Source of the DNA: an uncultured Flammeovirgaceae bacterium
GTDB lineage: Bacteria > Bacteroidota > Bacteroidia > Cytophagales > Cyclobacteriaceae
DNA length: 7,982 bases
Assembly: GCA_946480685.1 (NCBI GenBank)
Contig: CAMLLI010000160.1
Coordinates: forward strand, 1-7,982
Direction: 5' to 3'
Below the pieces are notes generated by a model that was not told the origin of the DNA, searched no databases, and saw nothing but the letters and a program-made list of their open reading frames with translations. The translations under genes were made by a program, and so were the position numbers. Below, one piece after another: positions 1 through 5,984 of the stretch (the first letter of the stretch is position 1; each line of letters starts with the position of its first letter).

Positions 1-1457
1 AGATATATACCACTATAGATTCAAGATTACAGGAGTATGCTGAAAAGGCTGTTGCCCAGCACATGACGGATGTTCAAAAGCAATTCTTTGATCACTGGCG
101 AAAAGAAAATCCATGGCAGAAAAATGAAGAAGTGATCCAGGATGCAATCCACCGATGTGACCGCTATCAACGTATGAAAGAAAAGGGCATGTCGGAGGAA
201 GAGATACTCGATGAATTACAGAAGCCTGTGCCGATGCGTGTGTTTTCGTGGGAAGGTGAAAAGGTGGTAAAGATGAGTCCTATTGACTCGATCAAGCATC
301 ACATCCAATTTCTCAATGCAGGTCTCCTCGCAATGGATCCGAAAACAGGACAGATCAAAGCATGGGTTGGTGGCATTGATCACGACTTCTTTCAATACGA
401 TCACGTAAAGGTTTCAACCAAACGCCAGGTGGGTTCTACTTTCAAACCTATTGTATATGCGATGGCAATTGAGAAAGGATTTGAACCGTGTGATTTTATA
501 TCTGCCGAACGTAAAACCTATATTGATGAAGAAGGTGACAAGTGGACACCGCGCAATACTCAAAACGATTACCAGGTAAAATATAGCATGCGGGGTGCAC
601 TCGCATACTCTGTAAATACAGTATCTGTAAAGCTGATTGAGATGGCTGGTGTTGACAGCACTATTGCATTGTCCCGGAAGATGGGCGTGATCAGTGAGAT
701 GAAACATGTACCTTCTGTTGCATTGGGTTCTTCTTCGGTATCGCTTACCGAAATGACAACTGCGTATGCTTGTCTCGCAAACGAAGGTGTTACAGTCCTT
801 CCCTATCACATCACCGCTATAAAAGATTTATACGGTAATGTCTATGATAACTTCAAACCTAATACAAAAGGTATACGCGCTGTCTCAAAAGAAGCTGCAT
901 TGCTGGTGAGACAAATGTTACAGACCGTTGTACATGAAGGTACTGCATCGCGACTACGCTGGAAGTATGGTGTACTTAACGATGTTGCGGGCAAGACCGG
1001 AACAACGCAGGCGAATGCTGACGGATGGTTTATGGCGATGACTCCAAATTTGGTAGTAGGAACATGGGCCGGTGCGGATGATCCGCGTATACACTTCAGA
1101 AGTACAGAACTCGGACAAGGCTCCAGTACAGCACTACCAATGTTCGGTTACTTTATGAGACAGGTGAACGGGGATAAACGTTTTGAAGATATATCAAAAG
1201 CCAAGTTCCCGAATTTACCATACGACCTGCAACGCAGACTAAATTGTGATCTGTACGAACTCGATGACGCACTGCTGGCAGAATTGAAAATCATGGTATC
1301 AAAACAGGATTCCATTCGACAAGCCGATACACTTTCGGCACTGAAAGAATCGTTCATGGAGAAACTCTATAAGCGCAAGATGAGAAAGTTACAGGCGAGT
1401 CAACCAAACGACAGTACTTCGAATGATCTGCGGAACCTGGAGAATTTGGGGGGATAG
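1..1457 (+). CDS. mrcA: Class A penicillin-binding protein (PBP1A type), 5'-truncated by window edge
   Basis: This is a bifunctional peptidoglycan synthase of the inner membrane. Glycan-strand polymerisation lies in an N-terminal domain outside the window; the transpeptidase that cross-links stem peptides is present and complete. The frame is open from base 3. The first residues (IYTTIDSRLQ, then EYAEKAV) match the linker that joins the two domains in this family, so the ATG at 63 is internal. About 484 residues are visible. Numbering from that ATG, the penicillin-binding motifs are all intact: SxxK as STFK at 125-128 (catalytic Ser at 435-437), SxN as SVN at 183-185, and KTG at 311-313 followed by TT. 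After about residue 375 comes a charged C-terminal tail of about 90 residues, which is probably not catalytic. The stop TAG at 1455-1457 directly abuts a 7-bp repeat array. The next gene is convergent. The family is certain; the symbol mrcA (ponA/pbp1A) is by similarity. Confidence 0.95.
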   Translation, partial: IYTTIDSRLQEYAEKAVAQHMTDVQKQFFDHWRKENPWQKNEEVIQDAIHRCDRYQRMKEKGMSEEEILDELQKPVPMRVFSWEGEKVVKMSPIDSIKHHIQFLNAGLLAMDPKTGQIKAWVGGIDHDFFQYDHVKVSTKRQVGSTFKPIVYAMAIEKGFEPCDFISAERKTYIDEEGDKWTPRNTQNDYQVKYSMRGALAYSVNTVSVKLIEMAGVDSTIALSRKMGVISEMKHVPSVALGSSSVSLTEMTTAYACLANEGVTVLPYHITAIKDLYGNVYDNFKPNTKGIRAVSKEAALLVRQMLQTVVHEGTASRLRWKYGVLNDVAGKTGTTQANADGWFMAMTPNLVVGTWAGADDPRIHFRSTELGQGSSTALPMFGYFMRQVNGDKRFEDISKAKFPNLPYDLQRRLNCDLYELDDALLAELKIMVSKQDSIRQADTLSALKESFMEKLYKRKMRKLQASQPNDSTSNDLRNLENLGG

Positions 1458-1542
1458 CGGTTGCTGGCTGCTGGTTACTGGCTTCAGGATAAACGGGCGT
1501 AGGCGAAACGTTATTCGTTATTGGTTGTTCATTATCCGTTTA
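1452..1542 (+). repeat. Degenerate 7-bp repeat array, left block of mrcA/eamA convergent region
   Basis: Thirteen consecutive 7-bp units can be laid end to end from 1452 to 1542. The first units are G/C-rich, of the form GGYTRCT (for example GGTTGCT at 1459-1465 and GGCTGCT at 1466-1472). From 1508 on they are A/T-rich, of the form YCGTTAT (for example TCGTTAT at 1515-1521). The two types are joined by poor copies at 1487-1507, where the register of the GG/CG step shifts by one base. The block starts at the stop codon of the penicillin-binding protein gene. It reads in the coding sense of that gene and is mirrored by an inverted block at 1657-1740. The periodicity is seen directly; no function is known to me. 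Confidence 0.75.
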
Positions 1543-1587
1543 ATGCATACTCTCGCTGCCTAGGAATATATTCTGGATATAGAGTCA

Positions 1588-1620
1588 GTATATTACAAAA
1601 TATAGTCTCTGGTAATATAC
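1588..1620. other. Short A/T-rich dyad at the centre of the convergent intergenic region
   Basis: GTATATTAC at 1588-1596 and GTAATATAC at 1612-1620 are perfect 9-bp inverted copies separated by 15 bases. The dyad centre (1604) lies within a few bases of the midpoint between the two flanking heptad blocks. There is no T-tract directly after it on either strand, so it does not look like a standard intrinsic terminator. A weak hairpin or a protein-binding dyad is possible, and chance is also possible in such A/T-rich sequence. Confidence 0.4.
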
Positions 1621-1656
1621 GGTAATCCTTTTACGATCAACTATAACATATAGCTC

Positions 1657-1740
1657 ATCCTAATTAACGGTTAACGATTAAGGTGTAACGATTAACGACT
1701 ACCCCAACATCCAGCAACCAGAAGCCTGCAGCCAGCAGCC
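1657..1740 (-). repeat. Degenerate 7-bp repeat array, right block of mrcA/eamA convergent region
   Basis: Read on the minus strand from 1740 down to 1657, twelve 7-bp units follow one another without a break. They begin G/C-rich (GGCTGCT at 1740-1734, GGTTGCT at 1719-1713) and become A/T-rich (TCGTTAA at 1698-1692 and again at 1677-1671, CCGTTAA at 1670-1664). This is the same order as in the block at 1452-1542 but on the opposite strand, so the pair is a large imperfect inverted repeat. A 10-bp stretch is perfectly complementary between the two (1462-1471 with 1728-1737). The block starts 3 bases after the stop codon of the EamA permease gene and reads in that gene's coding sense. Confidence 0.75.
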
Positions 1741-1743
1741 TTG

Positions 1744-2637
1744 CTACCGATTCCCCATCACAAACCGCATCACGGGATAGTTGAAGATCACGAGGGCAAC
1801 TACAATAAGAAAGTATCCCGTTAGCTGAATAGCGTTTACGGTTTCTCCGAATACAACAAAGGCAACTGAAAAATTTATCAACGGGTTGACATACATTAGT
1901 ATACCGATGGTCGCTGAGTTGATACGGTTAAGAGCGAATAAATTCAGGAACAACGGCAGCACTGTAAATACGATAGCAATCACCATTATGAGACTATAGA
2001 ATTTAGCAGTTGTTGGAATCTCGGTGATCAGTTGACTATAGAATATATTCAGGATCAGGAATGAAAATAACACCTGTATACCAAGTATAATGATTCTGTC
2101 GAAGCCCTGATTTCTCCGCTGCGAGATCAGATATAGTGCATACGTAATGGCCGTCAGGAAGCTGTAGCCTAACTCCAGCGCAGAGTTTAGTCCCATCACC
2201 ACACAGCTCAGAGTACACAACGCTACGGCTACCCACTGCAGGCTCGACATCTTCTCTTGAATCAATACATATCCCAGCACGGCAGTAATTACAGGACAGA
2301 TCAAATACGAGAACGATGCTGTCTTGATGTTAATATGATTTACTATATAAATAAACGTTAGCCAATTTACCGTCAGCAATACACCACCCGCTAATGTCAG
2401 CAGGATAACATTGCGTTTCTTTTCAGGAGTGAATGAACGAAGGAACGCAAGGTCTTTCCGTATATCATTACGTTTGAATCCGAATATAATTACCAACAAT
2501 ACCAGCGTTGAGAAGAATATCCGGAAATACAATATCTCGCCGGCAGAGTATTCCTTCAACGCCCGTAACGGAATTGAAAAAAATCCCCAGGTTACAAATG
2601 CACTGATAGCCGCCAGGTAATGCTTTCTGTTATCCAT
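1744..2637 (-). CDS. rarD: RarD-like EamA/DMT-superfamily permease
   Basis: This encodes a 297-residue inner-membrane protein with about ten hydrophobic segments, the usual size and topology of the drug/metabolite transporter superfamily (two EamA repeats of five helices). The similarity to RarD is visible by eye. The first half has a VNWLTFIYIVN segment at about 95-105, followed by a TASFSYLICPV stretch and an EKMSSLQWVAVAL segment. The second half has VFTVLPLFLN and IGILMYVNPLINF followed by an FGE motif. The same pattern appears in E. coli RarD as GGNWLLFIWAVN, the ASLGYFINP stretch and QWLAV. RarD was linked to chloramphenicol resistance only by name and its substrate is not firmly established, so none is assigned here. 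The ATG at 2637 gives a full-length first helix; only a weak ribosome binding site precedes it. The gene is divergent from the peptidyl-prolyl isomerase gene and convergent with the penicillin-binding protein gene, so it is probably transcribed alone. Confidence 0.9.
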   Translation of the reverse strand: MDNRKHYLAAISAFVTWGFFSIPLRALKEYSAGEILYFRIFFSTLVLLVIIFGFKRNDIRKDLAFLRSFTPEKKRNVILLTLAGGVLLTVNWLTFIYIVNHINIKTASFSYLICPVITAVLGYVLIQEKMSSLQWVAVALCTLSCVVMGLNSALELGYSFLTAITYALYLISQRRNQGFDRIIILGIQVLFSFLILNIFYSQLITEIPTTAKFYSLIMVIAIVFTVLPLFLNLFALNRINSATIGILMYVNPLINFSVAFVVFGETVNAIQLTGYFLIVVALVIFNYPVMRFVMGNR

Positions 2638-2684
2638 GAGGGGCGAATATAGAGATTAAAGTAAACGGTAAAAAAGCTTTATCG

Positions 2685-2715
2685 TTGTACATTATTGCAA
2701 ACGTTTTTACATTTA
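2685..2715 (+). promoter_or_regulatory. Candidate Bacteroidota-type promoter for the peptidyl-prolyl isomerase gene
   Basis: TTG at 2685-2687 and TACATTTA at 2708-2715 are separated by 20 bases. This resembles the Bacteroidota sigma-70 pattern of a TTTG/TTG box, 19-21 bases, then TAnnTTTG; the last position is A instead of G. It lies in the 112-bp divergent intergenic region, about 35 bp upstream of the ATG at 2750. The region is A/T-rich, so a chance match is quite possible. No equally good element was found for the divergent permease gene. Confidence 0.35.
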
Positions 2716-2749
2716 AAAAATCATTATTAAAAACTTACTTGCTGCCTAT

Positions 2750-3433
2750 ATGGTTCGCTATTCGGTAATATTACTAACAAGTCTGCTTCTCGTGTCGTGT
2801 ACGCAGAAGAAAGAATCAGTCGTTATAACACCCGAGAATATTCGTGAAGTACTGACACAGTACGGTAAAGAAAATCCGGAGAATGAAGTGATCATAGAGA
2901 CGAAGATAGGCACCATCAAGCTTCGCCTGTTTGAAGATACACCGCTTCATCGCGCTAACTTTGTCAAGCTTATCAAGGAAGGATATTATGATGACGCTGA
3001 TTTTTACCGCATCGCTTATGAGTTTATGATACAGGGCGGTGATCTTAAAAAGAAATTGAATTACCGTATACCTTCTGAGTTCAACCCAAAGTACTATCAT
3101 AAAAAGGGCGCACTCTCCATGGCGCGGGTTGATGAGAATAATCCGAACCTTGAATCCTCTGCTGCTGAATTCTTTATTGTACATGGTACGCGCTATGCCG
3201 ATGAGGACATCGATATAGAAGCGCGTAACCTCGGTATACAAGTAACGCCCGAACAACGTGAAGCCTATCGAACGGTAGGTGGCTATATGACGTTGGATGG
3301 CCGCTATACTGTATTTGGTGAAGTTACCGAGGGCCTTGACGTTGTTGACAAGATCGCCAGCGAGAAAGTTTTCAACACTGACCAGCCATTACGCAAAATT
3401 CCTTTCACGATTCGCGTGGTGGAATCTAAGTAA
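2750..3433 (+). CDS. Cyclophilin-type peptidyl-prolyl cis-trans isomerase, predicted lipoprotein
   Basis: This 227-residue protein probably catalyses prolyl cis-trans isomerisation to help proteins fold in the cell envelope. Residues 1-17 are a lipoprotein signal: a short hydrophobic segment ending LLLVSC, with Cys17 the expected lipidation site. The cyclophilin domain spans about 46-225. Relative to human cyclophilin A, the catalytic Arg55 corresponds to Arg87 (FYR). Phe60, Met61 and Gln63 correspond to the FMIQGGD motif at 92-98, Ala101 to Ala125 (LSMAR), and Phe113 to Phe142. Three pocket positions differ: Gln111 is Glu140, Trp121 is Thr181 and His126 is Tyr186. An extra segment of about 30 residues (147-179) is inserted between the EFFIVHG and TLDGRYTVFG motifs. 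The gene is followed after 83 bp by the transketolase gene on the same strand; a separate transcript for each is plausible. The start is chosen because it supplies the complete signal peptide. Confidence 0.93.
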   Translation: MVRYSVILLTSLLLVSCTQKKESVVITPENIREVLTQYGKENPENEVIIETKIGTIKLRLFEDTPLHRANFVKLIKEGYYDDADFYRIAYEFMIQGGDLKKKLNYRIPSEFNPKYYHKKGALSMARVDENNPNLESSAAEFFIVHGTRYADEDIDIEARNLGIQVTPEQREAYRTVGGYMTLDGRYTVFGEVTEGLDVVDKIASEKVFNTDQPLRKIPFTIRVVESK

Positions 3434-3467
3434 ACGGACTAATCCACGAAATGACACGGCATTTTTC

Positions 3468-3498
3468 TTTTACAGTATAAAAAATTACAGCATCTTCG
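3468..3498 (+). promoter_or_regulatory. Weak candidate promoter for the transketolase gene
   Basis: CATCTTCG at 3491-3498 is a partial match to the TAnnTTTG -7 box of Bacteroidota. A T-rich element (TTTTA, 3468-3472) lies about 19 bases upstream in place of TTTG. The position would give a leader of roughly 10-15 bases before the ATG at 3517. There is no Shine-Dalgarno before that ATG. The call rests mainly on position. Confidence 0.22.
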
Positions 3499-3516
3499 CG
3501 ACACAATTTTTACATC

Positions 3517-4368
3517 ATGAGCCAAGCAACTGACATCGCATCCCTCAAAAAGATAAGTTCACAAATCCGCAGAGATATTGTCCGCATGGTACATAGCTGC
3601 CAGTCGGGCCACCCGGGCGGTTCATTAGGCTGCACGGATTTTTTCGTTGCCCTGTATTTCAAACTACTGAAGCACGATCCAAAGTTCAATATGAACGGTG
3701 TTGGTGAAGATCTTTTCTTTTTATCGAATGGTCACATTTCTCCAGTGTTCTATGCATCGCTGGCAAGATCCGGATACTTTGATGTAAAGGAGCTTGCTAC
3801 ATTCCGTAAACTTGATTCACGTTTACAAGGTCACCCCGCTACACATGAGCATTTGCCTGGTATTCGTATTGCTTCCGGCTCACTCGGACAAGGACTTTCG
3901 GTTGCATCCGGTGCTGCGCAAGTAAAGAAGCTCAACAAAGATGATCGCTTTGTATATGTATTGATGGGTGATGGTGAATTGCAGGAAGGACAAGTATGGG
4001 AAGCTGCTATGTATGCAGGTCACAATAAATTGGACAACGTGATTGCTACGGTTGACTATAACGGTCAGCAGATTGATGGTCCTGTAGATAAAATATTATC
4101 GTTGCTCAACCTCCGTGCGAAATGGGAATCTTTCGGATGGATCGTGCAGGAGTTCAATGGTAACGTTATGGAAGAAGTTATAGCCGGTTTGGAGAACGCG
4201 CAAAAGCTTGCCAAACAAGGTAAACCTGTAATGAACCTGATGAAAACTGAAATGGGCTTTGGTGTTGACTACATGGTAGGTTCACACAAGTGGCACGGGG
4301 TTGCTCCTAATGATGATGAGCTCGCGAAAGCACTCGCACAACTCGAAGAAACGCTTGGCGATTACTAG
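3517..4368 (+). CDS. Transketolase, N-terminal (thiamine-diphosphate-binding) subunit
   Basis: This 283-residue protein is the first half of transketolase, the cytosolic enzyme that moves two-carbon ketol units between sugar phosphates in the non-oxidative pentose phosphate pathway. Full-length enzymes are about 660 residues; here the chain stops after the thiamine-diphosphate (PP) domain, as in organisms with split transketolases. Visible motifs are GHPGG at 31-35, SNGH at 70-73 (His73), GHPA at 105-108, LGQG at 123-126 and the cofactor/metal motif starting GDGELQEG at 151. That motif ends with Asn182 in VDYNGQQIDG. GSHKWHG at 255-261 carries the late active-site histidine. The pyrimidine-binding and C-terminal domains must come from a second protein. 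No such gene follows: a terminator lies 18 bp after the stop, and the next gene is convergent. Product confidence is high. A related 1-deoxyxylulose-5-phosphate synthase half is unlikely given the motif set. Confidence 0.94.
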   Translation: MSQATDIASLKKISSQIRRDIVRMVHSCQSGHPGGSLGCTDFFVALYFKLLKHDPKFNMNGVGEDLFFLSNGHISPVFYASLARSGYFDVKELATFRKLDSRLQGHPATHEHLPGIRIASGSLGQGLSVASGAAQVKKLNKDDRFVYVLMGDGELQEGQVWEAAMYAGHNKLDNVIATVDYNGQQIDGPVDKILSLLNLRAKWESFGWIVQEFNGNVMEEVIAGLENAQKLAKQGKPVMNLMKTEMGFGVDYMVGSHKWHGVAPNDDELAKALAQLEETLGDY

Positions 4369-4385
4369 TCGCTATATATAGGCTT

Positions 4386-4422
4386 AAAAAAATGCCGGGC
4401 ACTTTTGTCCGGCATTTTTTTT
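4386..4422. terminator. Strong bidirectional intrinsic terminator after the transketolase gene
   Basis: A perfect 13-bp stem pairs 4386-4398 with 4409-4421. Its core is ATGCCGG/CCGGCAT, flanked by a 7-base A-tract on the left and an 8-base T-tract on the right (4415-4422). Two more Watson-Crick pairs and one G-U pair can extend the stem into the loop. Because the A-tract becomes a U-tract on the other strand, it can stop transcription from both directions. It would serve the transketolase gene (stop at 4368) and, about 130 bp beyond its last gene, the nuo operon. Confidence 0.92.
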
Positions 4423-4464
4423 CGTTAATCGTTATAAGTTATCCGTTATTGGTTAATCGCTATT
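4423..4464 (+). repeat. Degenerate 7-bp repeat array, left block of transketolase/nuoN convergent region
   Basis: Six consecutive 7-bp units, of the form CGTTATT/CGTTAAT, run from the base after the terminator T-tract: CGTTAAT at 4423-4429, AGTTATC at 4437-4443, CGTTATT at 4444-4450 and GGTTAAT at 4451-4457 among them. The units match the A/T-rich type in the mrcA/eamA region. The word TCGTTAATCGTTA at 4422-4434 recurs exactly on the minus strand at 1698-1686. The array reads in the coding sense of the upstream transketolase gene. Confidence 0.72.
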
Positions 4465-4519
4465 GGATGTGATGCGTCAATCCTTTAAAAATAAAATCAA
4501 GGTATACTACACCCACTCA

Positions 4520-4561
4520 CGGATAACGGATAACTATTAACGGATAACAGCTACCGGATAA
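4520..4561 (-). repeat. Degenerate 7-bp repeat array, right block, overlapping the nuoN stop codon
   Basis: Six 7-bp units cover 4520-4561. Four are identical: TTATCCG when read on the minus strand, at 4561-4555, 4547-4541, 4533-4527 and 4526-4520. A degenerate unit at 4554-4548 contains most of the nuoN stop codon, and TTAATAG lies at 4540-4534. The block is inverted relative to 4423-4464 and reads in the nuoN coding sense. The first unit is part of nuoN itself (codons 475-477), so the array starts inside the gene. The 55 bases between the two blocks (4465-4519) show nothing recognisable. Confidence 0.74.
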
Positions 4562-5984
4562 CTCCCCGAATGAGCGTCATCATTCCCTCTGGATTCACAC
4601 CGATCCAGAATAAAGATAATACCAGTATAGCCATCGTAACACTGCTGACTATATACACCAGTGGATGTAACTCCTGTGAAGTACGTGCGACTTGTTTTTG
4701 ATCGAACATGATTGCGATCAGTTTAATATAGTAATATAGTCCGATGACGCTGTTGATGACAAGGATAATTACCAGCAGCCAGCGGTGAGTCTGGATGCCT
4801 GCTGCGAGTACATAAAACTTTCCGACAAAGCCTGCTGTAAGCGGTATACCGGCCAGCGACAGCAGCATGGCACTAAATACAATCGCTGTTAGCGGACGCT
4901 TCCAAAGCAGACCGCGATAATCTTCGAGTAACTCAGCATCGCGTTCTTTATCAGAAAGTGTGGCGAGTATACCGAAGGCTCCCAGGGTTGTGATGAAATA
5001 CGCTACAAGGTAAAAGATCACCGCTTCCATGCCGAGCTTCTCTCCTGCCAGGAACGCCACCAGCAAATAACCAAGGTGCGCTATAGATGAATATGCGAGC
5101 AGTCGCTTCACGTTATTCTGCCGAAGCGCGAGTATATTTCCAATGAACATCGATGCTATAGCCAGTATGGTAAACACCAGCATAAACGTTGTATACTGGT
5201 AGCCATTCAAGGTATTGAAGAAACGTACCAGCAACGCTACCATACCGCCTTTTGAGACAGTCGCGATGAAGGCCGTTACCGGAGCCGGTGAACCTTCATA
5301 TACATCCGGTGTCCACATGTGAAAGGGTACTATACCGAGTTTAAATCCAACTCCAACGATCATCATACCGAAGCCTGCAACAACAATCATAGGCATGTCC
5401 CGGGCTTGTGTGATCCAGGCTGCAATGCCGGCAAACTCCATCGATCCGGTAGCAGCATATACCAGCGCCATACCAAACAACAGAAATGCGGAAGAGAACG
5501 CAGCAAGAATGAGATACTTTATACCGGCTTCATCAGAGCGCTCTCGCTTGCGCAGATAGGCAATCAATGCATAGAGTGACACGCTGAGTATTTCAAGTCC
5601 GAGAAAGAGTGATGCAAAATGTTTACTGATCACCAGTATCGCAGCTCCCAGTGCAGCGAGTATAATCAATATATAGTATTCCTCCTTGCGCTCTTCACGT
5701 TGTTCGAAGTAAGCGTACGATATCAATACAACAACCAGCGTTGTGAGCAGGATCAGTCCTATATTAAAAATACCAAAGCCGTCAATGATCAACAACGGTT
5801 CTACCGGCTGAAGGTGTTTGATGCTATAGCTTGTCAGGAAAAAGAAATCAACCAGCAGCGACACCACCGTAATTACAAAAATTACTTTATGATTCCGTTT
5901 GATCGAGATCGAGAAAAAGATCAGGATTGCTGCACTGGACAGTATCCACAACGGAATAAGACTCATAATATCATTCATGCTCAT
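4551..5984 (-). CDS. nuoN: NADH-quinone oxidoreductase subunit N
   Basis: This 477-residue membrane protein with about 14 helices is one of the three antiporter-like proton-pumping subunits of respiratory complex I. The family signature PFHMWTPDVYEG at 220-231 is followed by the segment SPAPVTAFIATVSK. The charged residues of the proton path are in place: Glu131 (LGLE), Lys215 (GFKLG), Lys245 (VSKGG) and Lys389 (GFVGKF). These correspond to about E133, K217, K247 and K395 of E. coli NuoN, which has a similar length (485). The gene overlaps the end of nuoM by 14 bp, and a strong Shine-Dalgarno sits 5 bases before the ATG at 5984. A second in-frame ATG two codons later is less well spaced. It is the last gene of the operon; its final codons form part of a 7-bp repeat array and the likely terminator is at 4386-4422. 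Confidence 0.97.
   Translation of the reverse strand: MSMNDIMSLIPLWILSSAAILIFFSISIKRNHKVIFVITVVSLLVDFFFLTSYSIKHLQPVEPLLIIDGFGIFNIGLILLTTLVVVLISYAYFEQREERKEEYYILIILAALGAAILVISKHFASLFLGLEILSVSLYALIAYLRKRERSDEAGIKYLILAAFSSAFLLFGMALVYAATGSMEFAGIAAWITQARDMPMIVVAGFGMMIVGVGFKLGIVPFHMWTPDVYEGSPAPVTAFIATVSKGGMVALLVRFFNTLNGYQYTTFMLVFTILAIASMFIGNILALRQNNVKRLLAYSSIAHLGYLLVAFLAGEKLGMEAVIFYLVAYFITTLGAFGILATLSDKERDAELLEDYRGLLWKRPLTAIVFSAMLLSLAGIPLTAGFVGKFYVLAAGIQTHRWLLVIILVINSVIGLYYYIKLIAIMFDQKQVARTSQELHPLVYIVSSVTMAILVLSLFWIGVNPEGMMTLIRGVIR

Noticed and set aside
63..65. ATG as the start of the penicillin-binding protein gene
   Set aside because: The same frame is open upstream to the window edge and encodes the typical TTIDSRLQ linker, so the gene begins outside the window.
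414..809. Open frame of 131 codons on the minus strand inside the penicillin-binding protein gene
   Set aside because: The frame opposite encodes the conserved transpeptidase motifs; the translated minus-strand product is rich in Cys, His and Arg and resembles no family.
1543..1656. Intrinsic terminator for the penicillin-binding protein or EamA gene
   Set aside because: No G/C-rich hairpin followed by a T-tract was found on either strand; only the weak A/T-rich dyad at 1588-1620 is present.
1452..1740. CRISPR array or insertion-sequence remnant
   Set aside because: The units are 7 bp, contiguous and degenerate with no spacers; there is no transposase fragment and no clear target-site duplication.
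2699..2706. AAACGTTT palindrome as an operator
   Set aside because: An 8-bp palindrome in A/T-rich sequence is expected by chance and has no second copy in the window's intergenic regions.
2638..2749. 7-bp periodicity or a promoter for the permease in the divergent gap
   Set aside because: A few units look loosely similar (GATTAAA, GTAAACG) but the spacing breaks at once, and no TTTG with a correctly spaced TAnnTTTG was found on the minus strand.
2816..3256. Open frame of 146 codons on the minus strand inside the isomerase gene
   Set aside because: It overlaps the conserved cyclophilin core on the other strand and has no recognisable domain or start context.
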